Assembly (NCBI RefSeq): GCF_002234675.1
Contig: NC_019873.2
Span: 6,473,158 to 6,537,157, forward strand
DNA: 64,000 bases
Reading direction: 5' to 3'
From: Oryzias latipes
Taxonomy: Eukaryota > Chordata > Actinopteri > Beloniformes > Adrianichthyidae
Below the pieces are notes generated by a model. The model was not told the origin of the DNA. It saw only the letters and a list, made by a program, of their open reading frames with translations, and ran no database searches. Shown here piece by piece: positions 34,945 through 46,283 of the stretch (the stretch's first letter is position 1; each line of letters opens with the position of its first letter). The position numbers and the translations under genes are program-made.

Positions 34945-35278
34945 ATGGCTGTGGTTGTAGAGTTAGATAAGCTAATTCTTCTCTAAGAGTTCTAGTACGT
35001 CGCCTGTCCGTCCTGGGGGAGGATCCCTCCTTCATGTGGACACCCCTGAGGTTTCTTCTTTTTTTTCCAGAATCCGTTAATTTTTCTGGAGTTTTTCCTT
35101 ACCGAGAAGGAGGGTCTAAGGGCAGAGATGCCAATTTAGTTTAGTCTGTTTAGTTTAGCCAATATCTTTTGAATTCTATGACTTTATGTTCTTTATGATT
35201 CATGTTTATTACACAATTACCGGTATGAAGCCTATTGAGACGACTATTGGGCTATATAAATAAAATTCAATTGAATTA
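34945..35278 (+). repeat. Fish dispersed repeat with LINE-like tail (TATATAAATAAAATTCAATT)
   Basis: A common teleost repeat: GGATCCCTCCTTC, TGAGGTTTCTTC, GGAGTTTTTCCTTACCGAGA, AGGGTCTAAGGGCAGAGATG in that order, ending in GGGCTATATAAATAAAATTC then AATTGAATT. The tail resembles 3' ends used by L2-type LINEs. No coding content. It starts about 145 bases after H1. Confidence 0.6.
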
Positions 35279-37054
35279 AGCTACGGCTTAAGCATCTTTT
35301 ATTGTACTTAACCTACATAAAATCTGTTGTCCTCAACAAATCCCTAGTCAGCGCATCTCTGAGAGCATCCTTTGATTTGCAAACATTTATTCTGATAAAA
35401 CAAATTGCTTACACTTACTGAAAAGATCAGAGTTGTCTGCAGGATTTACAGTAGCTAGCTACTCCATTTGTTGAAGACCATATAATGGAATAATGATGAA
35501 ACCCTTTGAGTCCTGCTAAAAGTGGCACAGTGACGAAAAGGAACCTTTCTGTCTATCAGTCTGACATGACCAGAATGCGTCGTGTGTTCATGACATAAGC
35601 TTCAGTGCGGTGACACCTTCTCACCACGTTGATACAGCCGTCACCCCACTGGAAGTTCAGCTGCAGTTCTTCCATTCACGCACACTTCAAACAGGTTTAG
35701 CCAAAAGGCGAGTGGCGGTAAACACTAGACCTACCAAAGTTAAAGAATCCGAACATCCCTAATGAAGAGCACTTTAAAAATCCGGAATTTACTTCATCTG
35801 CCTTTGACGACAGTTATCAAGCAACAAAACCCAGACTGAGCTTGAAGGGTTCAGAAGTCTAAACTGATCTGGTTAAGAGCAGAACTGCCTGGGGTTTTTT
35901 TTGTGTTAAACCCAATAAATACATTTCTGAGGCATCATAATCTGAAAATGCGTCATTCGGTGAGTCTCTCAGGTTTGTCCGGAACAGACGCATCACAGAG
36001 TCCGGGTTCCCGGCTTTCCCATCATTCCCTCTGCTGCACACATTGCTGCATTGCTGCATGCAAGAGAGCAGCACCTGCTCCTTCACTGTTGTGAACTGCA
36101 GAGATCTTAGGGGTTAAATTAAAGCTCCATCAAGAGCAAAAGATGAAAAAGACGGAGTGAGGCGTTGCTTTTTTTATTCTCAAAGTTCAGATTTGTTCTC
36201 CTGAACTGAAAACTGGTGCCACGTTCTGGCTTTGTCTGCAGAGGCGTGTCCCAAAGGGGTGAAAGGAGAGTAAAGAGGTAATGAGTGTGGGAGGCAGTGA
36301 GGGAAGGGGGTCGGGGGGGAGGGAATGACTCACTGATATCATAGGTCTCATATGTCACTGAGTCAACAGTACAGAGATGGAGTCAAACGCCTCGGCGGAA
36401 ACGTACAGATGTGTACAGAGAAATGAAGGATTATATTTTAGCTTCTGATCTGCTCTTATTTATGTTTTCTCTTCTTCCTCCGATTGTATTTACAGTAAAC
36501 TCCAGCTTTATTGGCAAGGTACTCATGAACTGTGGAATCTCACGAACAAAGACAACTTTGTGGAACAAGAATCTGTCATACTAAACTCTTTAACAGCAGC
36601 GGGACCGTAAACACATCTGGATGAAGAGTTAAACTCCGAAACATAAATGTCCCTTCAACCAGATTGTGCGTTTGCTGTTTTTGGTAAAAAGTCAAAGTTG
36701 AACTAAAGAAGCAGGGCGGACACGAGTCTCTCTGCTTACATTAAACTGCAGAGCTCAGGAGAAAGGACACAATCACAGACAGAGAAGACGAGTTATCTGC
36801 TCAGACTGTTGATGCACAGCAGCATGATCCGTTCTTTAAAACGGTTCACATTTTGACCCAGTCCATTAAAAAAAACACAAGAGAAGTTGAAGCCCTCCCA
36901 CCAGGTCACTCTTTTCCAGTCTCCTCAAGTCCTGTTTTGTTGAACAAAAGTTAACACAAATACAAGCCTCACATTTGACAAAAACATCTGGATTGTTCCC
37001 CAGAATTCGGAAGATTCAAAAGACTTAAAAGCAGTTTTCTGTCAAATGTGTGTT

Positions 37055-37145
37055 TAGTGACATCTGGAGGAAAACTAAAGGCGCTTTGGAAAAAGAACAT
37101 CAGAGCAACAGTTAAATCCGGCGGTGAGAGTGTGATGGTATGGGG
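37055..37145 (+). pseudogene. Tc1/mariner-type transposase remnant (seed of the minisatellite)
   Basis: Translation gives DIWRKTKGALEKEHQ in one frame and, after a one-base shift, NIRATVKSGGESVMVWGN. Tc1-family transposases have VWR-x-(K/P)...TVKHGGGSVMVWGC in this order, before the second catalytic residue. The match is short but ordered. The other catalytic parts were not found nearby. Confidence 0.55.
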
Positions 37146-37757
37146 CAACAGTTAAACCTGGCGGTGAGAGTGTGATAGTATGGGGCAACAATTAAACCTG
37201 GCGGTGAGAGTGTGATAGTATGGGGCAACAATTAAACCCGGTGGTGAGAGTGTGATGGTATGGGGCAACAATTAAACCCTGCGGTGAGAGTGTGATGGTA
37301 TGGGGCAACAATTAAACCCTGCGGTGAGAGTGTGATGGTATGGGGCAACAATTAAACCCTGCGGTGAGAGTGTGATGGTATGGGGCAACAATTAAACCCT
37401 GCGGTGAGAGTGTGATGGTATGGGGCAACAATTAAACCCTGCGGTGAGAGTGTGATGGTATGGGGCAACAATTAAACCCTGCGGTGAGAGTGTGATGGTA
37501 TGGGGCAACAATTAAACCCTGCGGTGAGAATGTGATGGTATGGGGCAACAATTAAACCTGGCGGTGAGAGTGTGATGGTATGGGGCAACAGTTAAACCTG
37601 GCGGTGAGAGTGTGATAGTATGGGGCAACAATTAAACCCGGTGGTGAGAGTGTGATGGTATGGGGCAACAATTAAACCCTGCGGTGAGAGTGTGATGGTA
37701 TGGGGCAACAATTAAACCCTGCGGTGAGAATGTGATGGTATGGGGCAACAATTAAAC
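37104..37757 (+). repeat. 40-base minisatellite, about 16 copies
   Basis: The unit GGTGAGAGTGTGATGGTATG followed by GGGCAACAATTAAACCCTGC repeats with exact 40-base spacing; variants have GTTAAACCTGG, ATAGTATG or GAGAATG. The first unit is continuous with upstream sequence that, translated, resembles a Tc1/mariner transposase (TVKSGGESVMVWG). The array sits in RHOQ intron 2. Confidence 0.95.
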
Positions 37758-39374
37758 AAATGCAGTCCTTTTTGTCACAAATAGGTGTAATACTGTATCA
37801 ACTTTGGCCCACTTTTCTTGTGCAATGTTATAAAATCTGTTTTTTGAGTTAATGCCAAAATGTTTTTAAAACAGGTGTTCGACCTGCATCTGGGGCAGAT
37901 GCAGACCAGACCAGATGCATTTTTCCTTCATTCTATAAATGGAAGTTTTCTGTCAACTGTTTAAATTAGTGGGCTTTAGAGGGTCAAATCCCCTGTTGCC
38001 CAAACAATGATCAATCTTCTCCTGCAGGTTTACATAATCTAGATGACACCAATAGCTATAAAGAGGCTCCATAATCCCTGCACTTTTCCTTTTGGTGCTG
38101 TTCCTTTCTAGCCCCCGTTGTGGTTAAAAACAGGTTGTTTGGTTTGGGCAGTTGTACATGTTTCTCCATCAAAGCTTCAAACGTGTTCATCTCTTGGCTA
38201 GAGATGTAGTCCCAAAGAAATCCACCAAAACCTCCCCCTCTTCTCTTCAGATGAGTGAGGCTTTTGGGTTTTTTTGTTTTTTAATGGCAATGAGCTTCTC
38301 TTCCACACATAAAGTATCTGTTGCTATGGTGATGCAACAAATTCTGCAAAAATTTCTCAGCAAATTTACACTGGATGCAAACCAAAAATATGTCGAAATT
38401 TACCAACATAGCTAAAAAAAAATGTGATAGCAGAAGGAAGTGTACTGAGTGAGTAACAGATTAAACTGCAAGGAAAAAAACAAAATTAAAACTGAACCAG
38501 ACCTGTGAAACCAAAACCCGGCTCCTGAGGAACACATGAACCACTTTAACAAGGTTGAATAGAAGTCTATCCTCAAATCTCTCTTTACCCCAAACTACCT
38601 CTTTAACCTTAGATGTAGAGTATTTTTTATTTTAATTTTTTAGGCTGACAGCCTGAAGAAGACCATAATTAAAGCAGCAGCTGGACTCCCCTCCATACAT
38701 TGTGTGATGGAACAGATTTACCAGACGCACTCCTTCTTTCTTACAGTTCAGCCTCTTTGTTGGAGGTTTTGTCGAGGCAGCAAAAAAAAACAACCCAAAA
38801 AAGACCACTGACTTGAAGAAGTGAAAGCGGAGACAAAACTTCTTTTGGAAAATACCTTTAACCTCCTCAGTAGTTAATGTTTGGGCTATCCAAGGAGGTT
38901 CACGCGTTTCTGTAGATTTAGTCCTATTCTGAAAATGTGAAACCAAATATCGGATCATTTCTTATCCCTCAGAAGTCTCTGAACTCACCTGTGCATTAGC
39001 CAATCACATCAGCTGAACCGGCCCTTAGTATAGTTTTCATTCAAAATCTAACATCAACACTTTTTAGCTTTGAATTTTTTGGTTTCATACAAACATAACA
39101 AGAGTTGTGACACATTTGTGATTCTGCTTGGAATAAACCCTTTGAGTGGAACCCTTTTTATTTAGACATTTCTGTGTTGTTGTTTTTTACCTCGTATTTA
39201 CTTTGTGGATTCGTTCACTTTTATTTTCTCTCTGGATGTTTGATCATTGTTGTAAAATATTAAACCTGTTTGATATCATTTTTTGTGGCTTTTGTAGTAA
39301 AAAAAAAGACGAAATCTACAACCCGAATTGAGTTTTTGGGAGTTTCTGGTTGATTTTTGAATTATTTTTTACTA

Positions 39375-39702
39375 TTAGGGCTGCACGTCATCAGGAAGAC
39401 TCATTTCCTGATATGAGTGATCTATATTGCGATGACGATATCATACAACAGTTTAAATTAAATAAGATAACATAACTTAAATTACCTCCAAATGACCCTC
39501 GTCTACACAGGAGGCGAGCATCTAACATCAAAGGGCTCCATCCTTGTGGTCAAATGCATAGATGGATTAATTTGATTCGTTAAATACTTCAAGCTGCCAT
39601 AAGATTGTTTTAGCTCATTTAAGGTTACCGGTTTTATGATATGCATATTGCACAGCTTGATCTCCAGATAACGATATATTAGCGATTTATTGTGCAGGCC
39701 TA
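39375..39702 (+). mobile_element. hAT-like element H2
   Basis: The left end reads TTAGGGCTGCACGTCATC and the right end TTTATTGTGCAGGCCTA, an inverted terminus pair. Interior AAATGACCCTCGTC and GGGCTCCATCC match H1 in reverse. Non-autonomous, about 330 bases. No clear target duplication was found. Confidence 0.6.
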
Positions 39703-40511
39703 TGTAATATAATGAAAACTATTAGTAAAATATAGAAGCTGGGATTATTGCCACACAAAAAAAACAGTTTTAATGGTAAAGTATTAGAGCAAACTGTAAA
39801 ATAATTAAAAGAAAATGCTCCAAAAGGGTTAATATAGAGATTTCTTTTTTCAGAATGCTTCGTTTTTGAACCAGAGCGTTTTAATTGGCTGAATCCAGAC
39901 CAATTATATCACACCAGGAAGTTTAGAAAATGGTGTCTATGCCAAACTCTCCATCAGTACACAAGGCTGTGCTGTGAAGACGATCTGTGAAACCTTTGGA
40001 ATCGTCTGGATGGAGAAGGATGAAGACAGAAAAAAGTTATATTTGAAAAAACAAACTCCCTAACATGAATCCGCTGCTGTGCGAGTGTTTGCTTGTCTGA
40101 TTGAGTTTGTCTCATGTTTGTGTGAGGCTGAGTCATCTCTAATTACCTGAGAGGCATCGACTCTGCGTTTCTCCCTGCTGCTTTCTGAATGCCAGCCGGA
40201 AGAAAATGTGAGATGGATCACAAGCAAAGGGTTGCTGTTTTTTTAGTGAATGTGGTTTTGTTTTTTTTGCTTTCACCCCTAAAATAGTCGGACATAACGG
40301 TGTGTGGTTGTCATGTTCTGCAGCTGCACCTTTAAGCCTTTAAGAAGGTGAAACCATTAATCCAAAATGGGGGACAAAACCCATCATCTTTTGTTGTCTC
40401 TGCCCAATATCAGAGCTGTGATAAAGGAAATCATCTTTTAGTCGGTAGGGAACAGAAATGAAGCAGGTCTGCCCTCTGACTCCAGAGATTCACCATCTTT
40501 GTTTCTTTTAG

Positions 40512-40676
40512 GAGGACTACGACCGGCTGAGGCCGCTGTCTTACCCGATGACCGATGTCTTCCTCATCTGCTTCTCCGTGGTCAACCCGGCCAGTTTCCA
40601 GAACGTGCGTGAGGAGTGGGTGCCGGAGCTGCAGGAATATGCCCCCAGCGTCCCTTACCTGCTCATCGGTACTCAG
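40512..40676 (+). CDS. rhoq: RHOQ exon 3
   Basis: Encodes residues 68-122, from [20 protein letters not shown] (switch II and the following beta strand) through [16 protein letters not shown] to LLIGTQ. The final TQ is the start of the TQ-x-D nucleotide-specificity motif, completed in exon 4. It is in phase 0 at both ends, with acceptor TTTTAG and donor GTTAGT. Sequence agreement with TC10/RHOQ is close throughout. Confidence 0.96.
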
Positions 40677-41525
40677 GTTAGTTCTTAACACCCGTGGAAA
40701 AAAATTTTACATCCATTTTACCGTAAATTCTCAATTGTCCTCATCAGTTTTTGGAAGATAAATAAATATTGAAGCTTTTGCTAGTTTGGGAGAGAACTTT
40801 TTACTTAAGTGCACTTTTGCAGTTTGCTTCCAAATGAATGTAAAAAACAGTTTTCCCTTTTTTTCTTTTGGTTTCCATGCTTATCATTGAGAAATGTATT
40901 TTTTTGCTACAAAGGGACCTTATTTTTCCCTAACCTGGTTAAGCGTGTTAAAGTATTGTATTAGAAAAGGGTTTTCCCACTGACTGACTTCACGTTTAGA
41001 CTCAAACTAAGCTGTCACTCCGTTTTGTTTTTTTGCATTTGCATAACTGCAGGACACGCATTTCTGAGTATTTCTCTAAAAACCTGCACTCTGAGCACCG
41101 GCCCCTCCCAACCCAGGAATACGAGTCAGATTCACACGAGCTGATGTAGACAAATAAAGAACCGCCCCTTCCAGGAAGAGTCTGTCCTGCCAGCACCGCC
41201 CCCCCCAGGCTAACAGACACGCCCCCATTCTGCACAGAGCTAGCGATGATCGGCTAAACTCTTTCCTTTTATACGTTCAGTATGCTCATCCATCTTTCGG
41301 ATAATTAAGTTTGGATGTTGTTTGTTTTGCTGTGTGGGACGCTGACACGCTGCTGAGGCCGGCTCTAGGATGATGTCGTGAAATGGGCGGACCCACAAGG
41401 AGCGCAAGGCGGAGCCTCAGAGAAAGAGGCGTTTTACTTCCTGGTTGGAAAAAAGCTCAGGAAAATAACAGATATTTGATTAAAACTTCATTCTTTTGTG
41501 TGCCAAAGGTAATATATTATCACAT

Positions 41526-41536
41526 GTATGTATGTA

Positions 41537-41570
<34 letters not shown>

Positions 41571-41592
41571 GATAGATAGATAGATAGATATA
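41526..41592. repeat. (TATG)n(TA)n(GATA)n microsatellite
   Basis: Compound simple repeat: TGTATGTATGTATG, then (TA)n with one TACATA break, then GATAGATAGATAGATAGATA. Confidence 0.95.
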
Positions 41593-42836
41593 TCTTGATG
41601 TAGTTTACCATAAAAGGCTTAAGAATAGCATGGAATAGGCCATTTTAAAGACTCGCTTTGCTCAAATTTGTTTCTAAATGTGTTTGTGTGACATTTTTCT
41701 GATGATAATGGACACGTATAAAACAATTAAGATTAAAATGACATTTCTGACTATTTTTGTACGGCTGGATAGCTCGAATATTGCTCGCCAATTTTGTTGC
41801 AGCGATAGTGTTGGATTAGAGTATGTGAGAGGCTGTAAAATAGCAGGAGACCAAGTACACAGGAAGCTCTCGGTAACGGGAAGGGGGGCGGGTGTTGCTC
41901 AACGCCAACAGGCCCTTCCACAGCTCAAAGGTGAATTTCTGATGAACTACTGTCGCTCTGCAGAAGCTATGGCCTACAAAACTAAAGTCGTCCGGAGTTT
42001 CTGTTGACATATTTTGAATGTTTTTCTTTGTTTGATTGCTTTGATTAGTTGTTGCTCGTTTATTCCTTTATTTATGAATTTTCAGCCATTAAACACAATT
42101 GACAAATTAGGTTTATAATTTTAAATATTAATTTGAATCCATACTCCTTTCATCCTTTCATTTAGGGCTATTGTTTGTCTGTTGCTCCTCTCTGACTCAT
42201 CCTGCAGCAGCTGTAACCATCATGCACAAACATGGAGTTCCCCTCTCCTCTGCTTGACCAAATCTGACCGCTCAAACTCCGTTTTAGTCACCAGCCAACC
42301 AACCAGCTCAGCCTTTATTCCCTCCTCTCATATTTTGTTTTGCTGCCGCTTCTTAAGCAAAAAGTTTCACCTTCTTAGCTTCTTAGTAAACTTTCCGAAC
42401 TACAAAAATCCACATTTATACCTTATTATTAGTGCATTCTAACCAGGTTAACTAAGTAATTCCCAAATGTAATGACTTTTTTTTTTTTTTACAGAGAAAT
42501 TAAACAGCATGTGCTCACATGGACTTGTGACATTTAAACTTTTATAGTTGACATAAATGTCATTAGTCATTAGTGAGCCATTAGTAAGCTTTTTTTTTTT
42601 TAATTCTGCCTTAAAACCATCTGCTCTAACCACATGCTCTTATTAGGCAGTTCTCAGACTGGTGGTTTCTTGCGTTTCCTGGCAACCAAATGCCAGCACA
42701 GCCAAAGCACTGGAGGAGGACAGAGTGGGTGTCTCATTTGTCTTGGGTCAGCTAACGTTTTCTTCCCTTTTATCGGGCCTCGACAAAACTCCCGTGCTGT
42801 TGTGCCGCTAGACTCAGAAAGGCTTTTACCGCGTTA

Positions 42837-43022
42837 GCGATGAGTGTGATTCATTCCCTTCTCTACTTCTGTGCCGGTCCCAAGCCCGGTTGCTTTGAGA
42901 GGGTTGCGCCAGGAAGGGCATCCAGCGTAAAACATTGCCAAGTTTACCATGCGACTCGTTCGCTGTGGAGACCCCTGATGGGAAAAGCCGAAAGGGAAAC
43001 AACAAGCGATGAGTGTGATTCA
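42837..43022 (+). mobile_element. 5'-truncated SINE with 17-base target duplication
   Basis: The body (42854-43005) matches the 3' two-thirds of the SINE at 7815-8034 (CTTCTCTAC..., GGAAGGGCATCC..., ACATTGCCAAGTTTACCATG). It lacks the tRNA-like head. Identical GCGATGAGTGTGATTCA copies flank it at 42837-42853 and 43006-43022. The perfect duplication suggests a fairly recent insertion, truncated during reverse transcription. Confidence 0.9.
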
Positions 43023-43331
43023 CATTTGAAGATAAAGCTGCAGACAGGAGGCAGCAGGGCCATGCATTCATTGGAGCTGGTCATTACGACCAGTAAAATG
43101 GAGTCATGCTCACTCGGATTGGTTGAATAAGTTTTAGGGGCGTTGCAGTTTGTTGTGAAACTGTTTTGCACGACAGCAGGAAGTGTGGGTCAACATTACT
43201 TTGTTTCAAAATGCAGACTCACTCCCAGCTGTGCAGTTTGATGCAGCAAATCCTTCGAAAAGCGCTTGAGGAGTCATGTGTTTGACATTCAACGATAGGA
43301 TTTGAAGCAAACAACTCTCCTCTTTTTTCAG

Positions 43332-43427
43332 ATCGATCTTCGCGATGATCCCAAAACCATCTCCAAGCTGAATGACATGAAGGAGAAGCCTATCACCTCG
43401 GAGCAAGGACAGAAACTGGCAAAGGAG
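43332..43427 (+). CDS. rhoq: RHOQ exon 4
   Basis: Encodes residues 123-154, starting [20 protein letters not shown]. The first residues complete the TQID motif that contacts the guanine base, and the rest covers the Rho-specific insert helix region. Phase 0 at both ends. The acceptor is TTTCAG. The donor is GTCCGT, weaker than consensus, but the frame and family boundary (KE|IG) support it. Confidence 0.94.
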
Positions 43428-43629
43428 GTCCGTATGCTGAACCCTTTAACACCGGAGACTCCTTGTTAACTCCTTGACCATTTAGTTGATCAACGTGAAT
43501 CCGTCGATTCTGACGTGGAGAATCACAACACATTTCTGACATAAAGTGTTGTGTAACACTCCCAAGTGGCTTCTGTCCTTGACAGAATCCATTGGAATTA
43601 CTTTCTCTGTGTAAATGGTTGAAGACTTA

Positions 43630-46015
43630 AGCTACATTCACACCACCCTCGGCAGGGCCTGTTCAAGCAGCCACTTCCAATGAAAGTCCCTGTAAACGCG
43701 GGTTTCTAAGGAGTCAAATCAGGGCCAGAAATATTTCAAACCCAAATAAAACACTATTGAAAAGTTTAAGCTGAAATCTTGGTGTTAAGCTTTTTCTTCC
43801 ACTGCTCTGTGAAAGACTTGGTGCCATGGAATTTCTTCCAGTCAGAGACGGGCAGTCGTTCATTTGTCCGCCGAACGCCAATCGTGCTTATAACGGTTTT
43901 GCAAAGGACGCTCTCTACTAGGGGTTGTTGAAAAAATCATCGGCGATATATCGCGATACTTCATTTGGCTATATTTGTACTGATGCTGTCAGGATGATAT
44001 TTATGTAATTATTTTTGAGCGTCTGACTCTTGTTTTCCACTTAAACCTCCGACCACTAGTTGGCAGTAGAGCACACGGAGCCTCTTTCAGCAGCACTGCA
44101 CAAAACAGCTGCAAGATCATAGTGAAAATAAACTTGTTTTGTTGCTATGTGGCACGAATCATCAGGCAAAATGATATCAGCAAAGCGAGCCAAAGTTCTG
44201 CAGAACCTCACAGCAATAGATTCTAGAGACCTGATGGATCAGAGTGATGCGTAACAACGCTCTGAAAAAAGGCCAACGTCGTGGCGATGAACGGTGAAAT
44301 CCGTGTTTACCTCCACTTTTGAGAAAGCGGAGCTGCAGTGCAGACCGTGAGCATCTTAGCCACATTGTTTCTAGAAAGGATTGGTGTTTGTTTTTTTCCC
44401 CTTTATAATTGAAGAACCATTCAGGATCCCGAACCGTTTAAAAGTGCTGGAGAATCTACATAAAGCAATGTTGAAAATAAACAGCACTTTATTTCCTCAA
44501 TCATACTTTTAGAACCTTATTGGTTAAGGCACATTCATTTAATTTTTTTCTTCTTTTACTAAAAAATATTTTGTTGTGGAAATCAGACAATGCTGACAGT
44601 TCCCTTTATCCATTTTAAGTTACCAAAATTAAAGCACTATGAATTTGCTTGGGTAAAAGTAACTTATTTTTAAGACACAGTTGCAGCGTTTAACCTTATG
44701 ATCATTAAATAAACTGAATTTTACAATTTAGAATTTTTTCCAAGTCATATTTAAAAAACTAAAAGACAGATAATGTATTATGGTACAATATCGGGACACG
44801 TATCGTATCGCCAGACTCTTGCAAATACACATCCCTTGTATACAGTGTTGCATTTAGGCGACGTTCTTCTATTTTTAAGCACCGTAATCCAGTCGGGGAA
44901 AGATTTCTGTTAAGAAAAACACAAATTCGTGTGATGACTGAGTTTTCCGCTGTTTAAACAGCTCAGACATTCGTAACAGAGGCAGAATTGTCAGGAAATC
45001 AACTATGAGCTGATCTTTTTGTATATATTTTTCCAAATAATTATTTAATTTATCTTTTCTGGGCAGTACAGCGTGCTGTTCCCACGTTATGCTACATTCA
45101 AAAGCCGGTAGGAAATGTTACCTTCAAATGTTTGATATTTGAGGCGGCTTATTCAAAGATTTTAGCAGTTACTATTGAAAATTAAATTTGAATTACTTGT
45201 AAAGGATGAATATGTGTCTTTTGTGTGCACTTTGTTCACAACAACCACTTGAATAGTTAGTGTTTTAATGTAATTATCAAAGCCTCCGCTACCAGTAAAT
45301 GCACAGAGCCGGAAACTTCCAACCTCATCATTCTGATTGGTTCCTCATTTAAGCCACGCCCCTAAACCTGAAACTTTCTGATTTGAAACAGGAAAGAAAA
45401 AAAGAGTTGAAAATGGAAAAAAGATTTGAAACAGAATATTTGAGTTTTGGAACTCAAAACAGAAAATTTGAAGCTGAAAATGATTAAGTCTGTATTAGAA
45501 TAGCAGAAATTTTCACAATTTATTATTTTTTTTAGCTTAAAACCGATATTTTTAGCTTAAATTTTGAAGTTGTTTTATTTGGGTTTCAAATCTTTATGAC
45601 CCCAATTTGACTTTGTATGTTTAGGGCATACAAGTTCAAAACTCTCATGTTAACGTGAAGCCACACATGTTTTTACAACCAGGCTCTGCGTACGAAACGC
45701 ACGTCTGTTGAACACACATTGCAAGTCCAACCAGGTTGAACCAACCAGTGACTCCGATTTCGTAGCGACCTTTTGATTTATGGTAGTGCTAACTGTTTGA
45801 AAACTGATCATGAAGGAAAAAATATTAATTGTGGTTTTTGACACCAAATCTTTCATATATCGGAATAGAGCTGGGAAAGAAAAAACCTGGAGCAAGAAAC
45901 TTCCCACTTTGAAATTTGACACCTTCCAACTGCAGGTGGTGGACTTGCACTGGTAACCAGTAAAAGAAGAAGCCCCTCCCTGCTTGTCCAGTGTGAACAC
46001 CATGGGCTAAACGAA
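43630..46015 (-). mobile_element. Dispersed repeat F, long copy, with nested hAT-like element
   Basis: The start TTAAGCTACATTCACACCAC (43630) and the end GTCCAGTGTGAACACC (about 46005) correspond to the ends of the copy at 58548-59312 (TTTAAGCTAGGTTCACACCG and GTCCAGTGTGAACAAG). The 45640-46000 part matches that copy in order, with GGAATAGAGCTGGGAAAGAA near 45861. About 1.6 kb extra lies inside, including the element at 43919-44837. It fills most of RHOQ intron 4. Confidence 0.5.
43919..44837. mobile_element. hAT-like non-autonomous element nested in repeat F
   Basis: The left end reads TAGGGGTTGTTGAAAAAATC, soon followed by CGGCGATATATCGCGATACT. The right side reads CGTATCGTATCGCCAGACTC then TTGCAAATACACATCCCTT. 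CGATA-rich inverted subterminal motifs and AGGG...CCCT ends are like fish hAT-type elements. No target duplication was verified and no transposase is evident. Confidence 0.5.
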
Positions 46016-46121
46016 TGTTCAAGAATACCAAGTGTGCATGAAACGCAGCTTCCACCAGAGATGAATCCGTTTGTTTTGCAGTGTTTGAATGTCTGAAATA
46101 AAGTGCTTCTTTTCTTATTAG

Positions 46122-46283
46122 ATCGGTGCTTGTTGCTATGTGGAGTGTTCGGCACTAACTCAAAAGGGCCTAAAGACGGTGTTTGACGAGGCCATCATTG
46201 CCATCCTGACTCCAAAGAGAAAGAGGGGATCTTTGAAGAGAAGACTGGCCCCGCGCTGCATCAACTGCTGTCTGATCACGTGA
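46122..46283 (+). CDS. rhoq: RHOQ exon 5 (C-terminus with CAAX box)
   Basis: Encodes residues 155-207 and stop TGA (46281-46283). It contains the CSA motif (C163-S164-A165) that contacts the nucleotide, the helix [16 protein letters not shown], a basic stretch ([14 protein letters not shown]) for membrane binding and the ending CINCCLIT. The last four residues CLIT form the prenylation box. The cysteines just before it are the palmitoylation sites known in TC10. The CLIT ending is what identifies the paralogue as RHOQ. Acceptor TTATTAG. Confidence 0.96.
   Translation: MGACCYVECSALTQKGLKTVFDEAIIAILTPKRKRGSLKRRLAPRCINCCLIT

Larger units (their letters stand above)
29060..40511 (+). other. rhoq: RHOQ intron 2 (11.5 kb)
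   Basis: The largest intron of the window, with several dispersed repeats (listed separately): repeat G fragments, two hairpins, piggyBac-like MITEs P2 and P3, repeat F fragment, hAT-like H1 and H2, an L2-type tail and a 16-copy minisatellite. A (CCA)n/poly(C) tract lies at 29099-29130. Remaining segments (for example 31000-31900, 35300-37100, 37760-39370) are without recognised content. Confidence 0.75.
40677..43331 (+). other. rhoq: RHOQ intron 3
   Basis: Contains a (TATG)n/(TA)n/(GATA)n tract at 41526-41592 and a truncated SINE at 42854-43005. The frame 41678-42007 is open but has no recognised family, and the rest is unassigned AT-rich sequence. Confidence 0.75.

Noticed and set aside
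37104-37757. Regular 40-base repeats that look like a CRISPR array
   Set aside because: There are no unique spacers: the units are contiguous and near-identical, and the locus is in an animal gene intron. It is a minisatellite.
28618-46283. CDC42 or RHOJ as the identity of the GTPase
   Set aside because: CDC42 has a much shorter N-terminus before its P loop and a different CAAX box. RHOJ has a longer N-terminus and a different tail. The CINCCLIT ending fits RHOQ/TC10.
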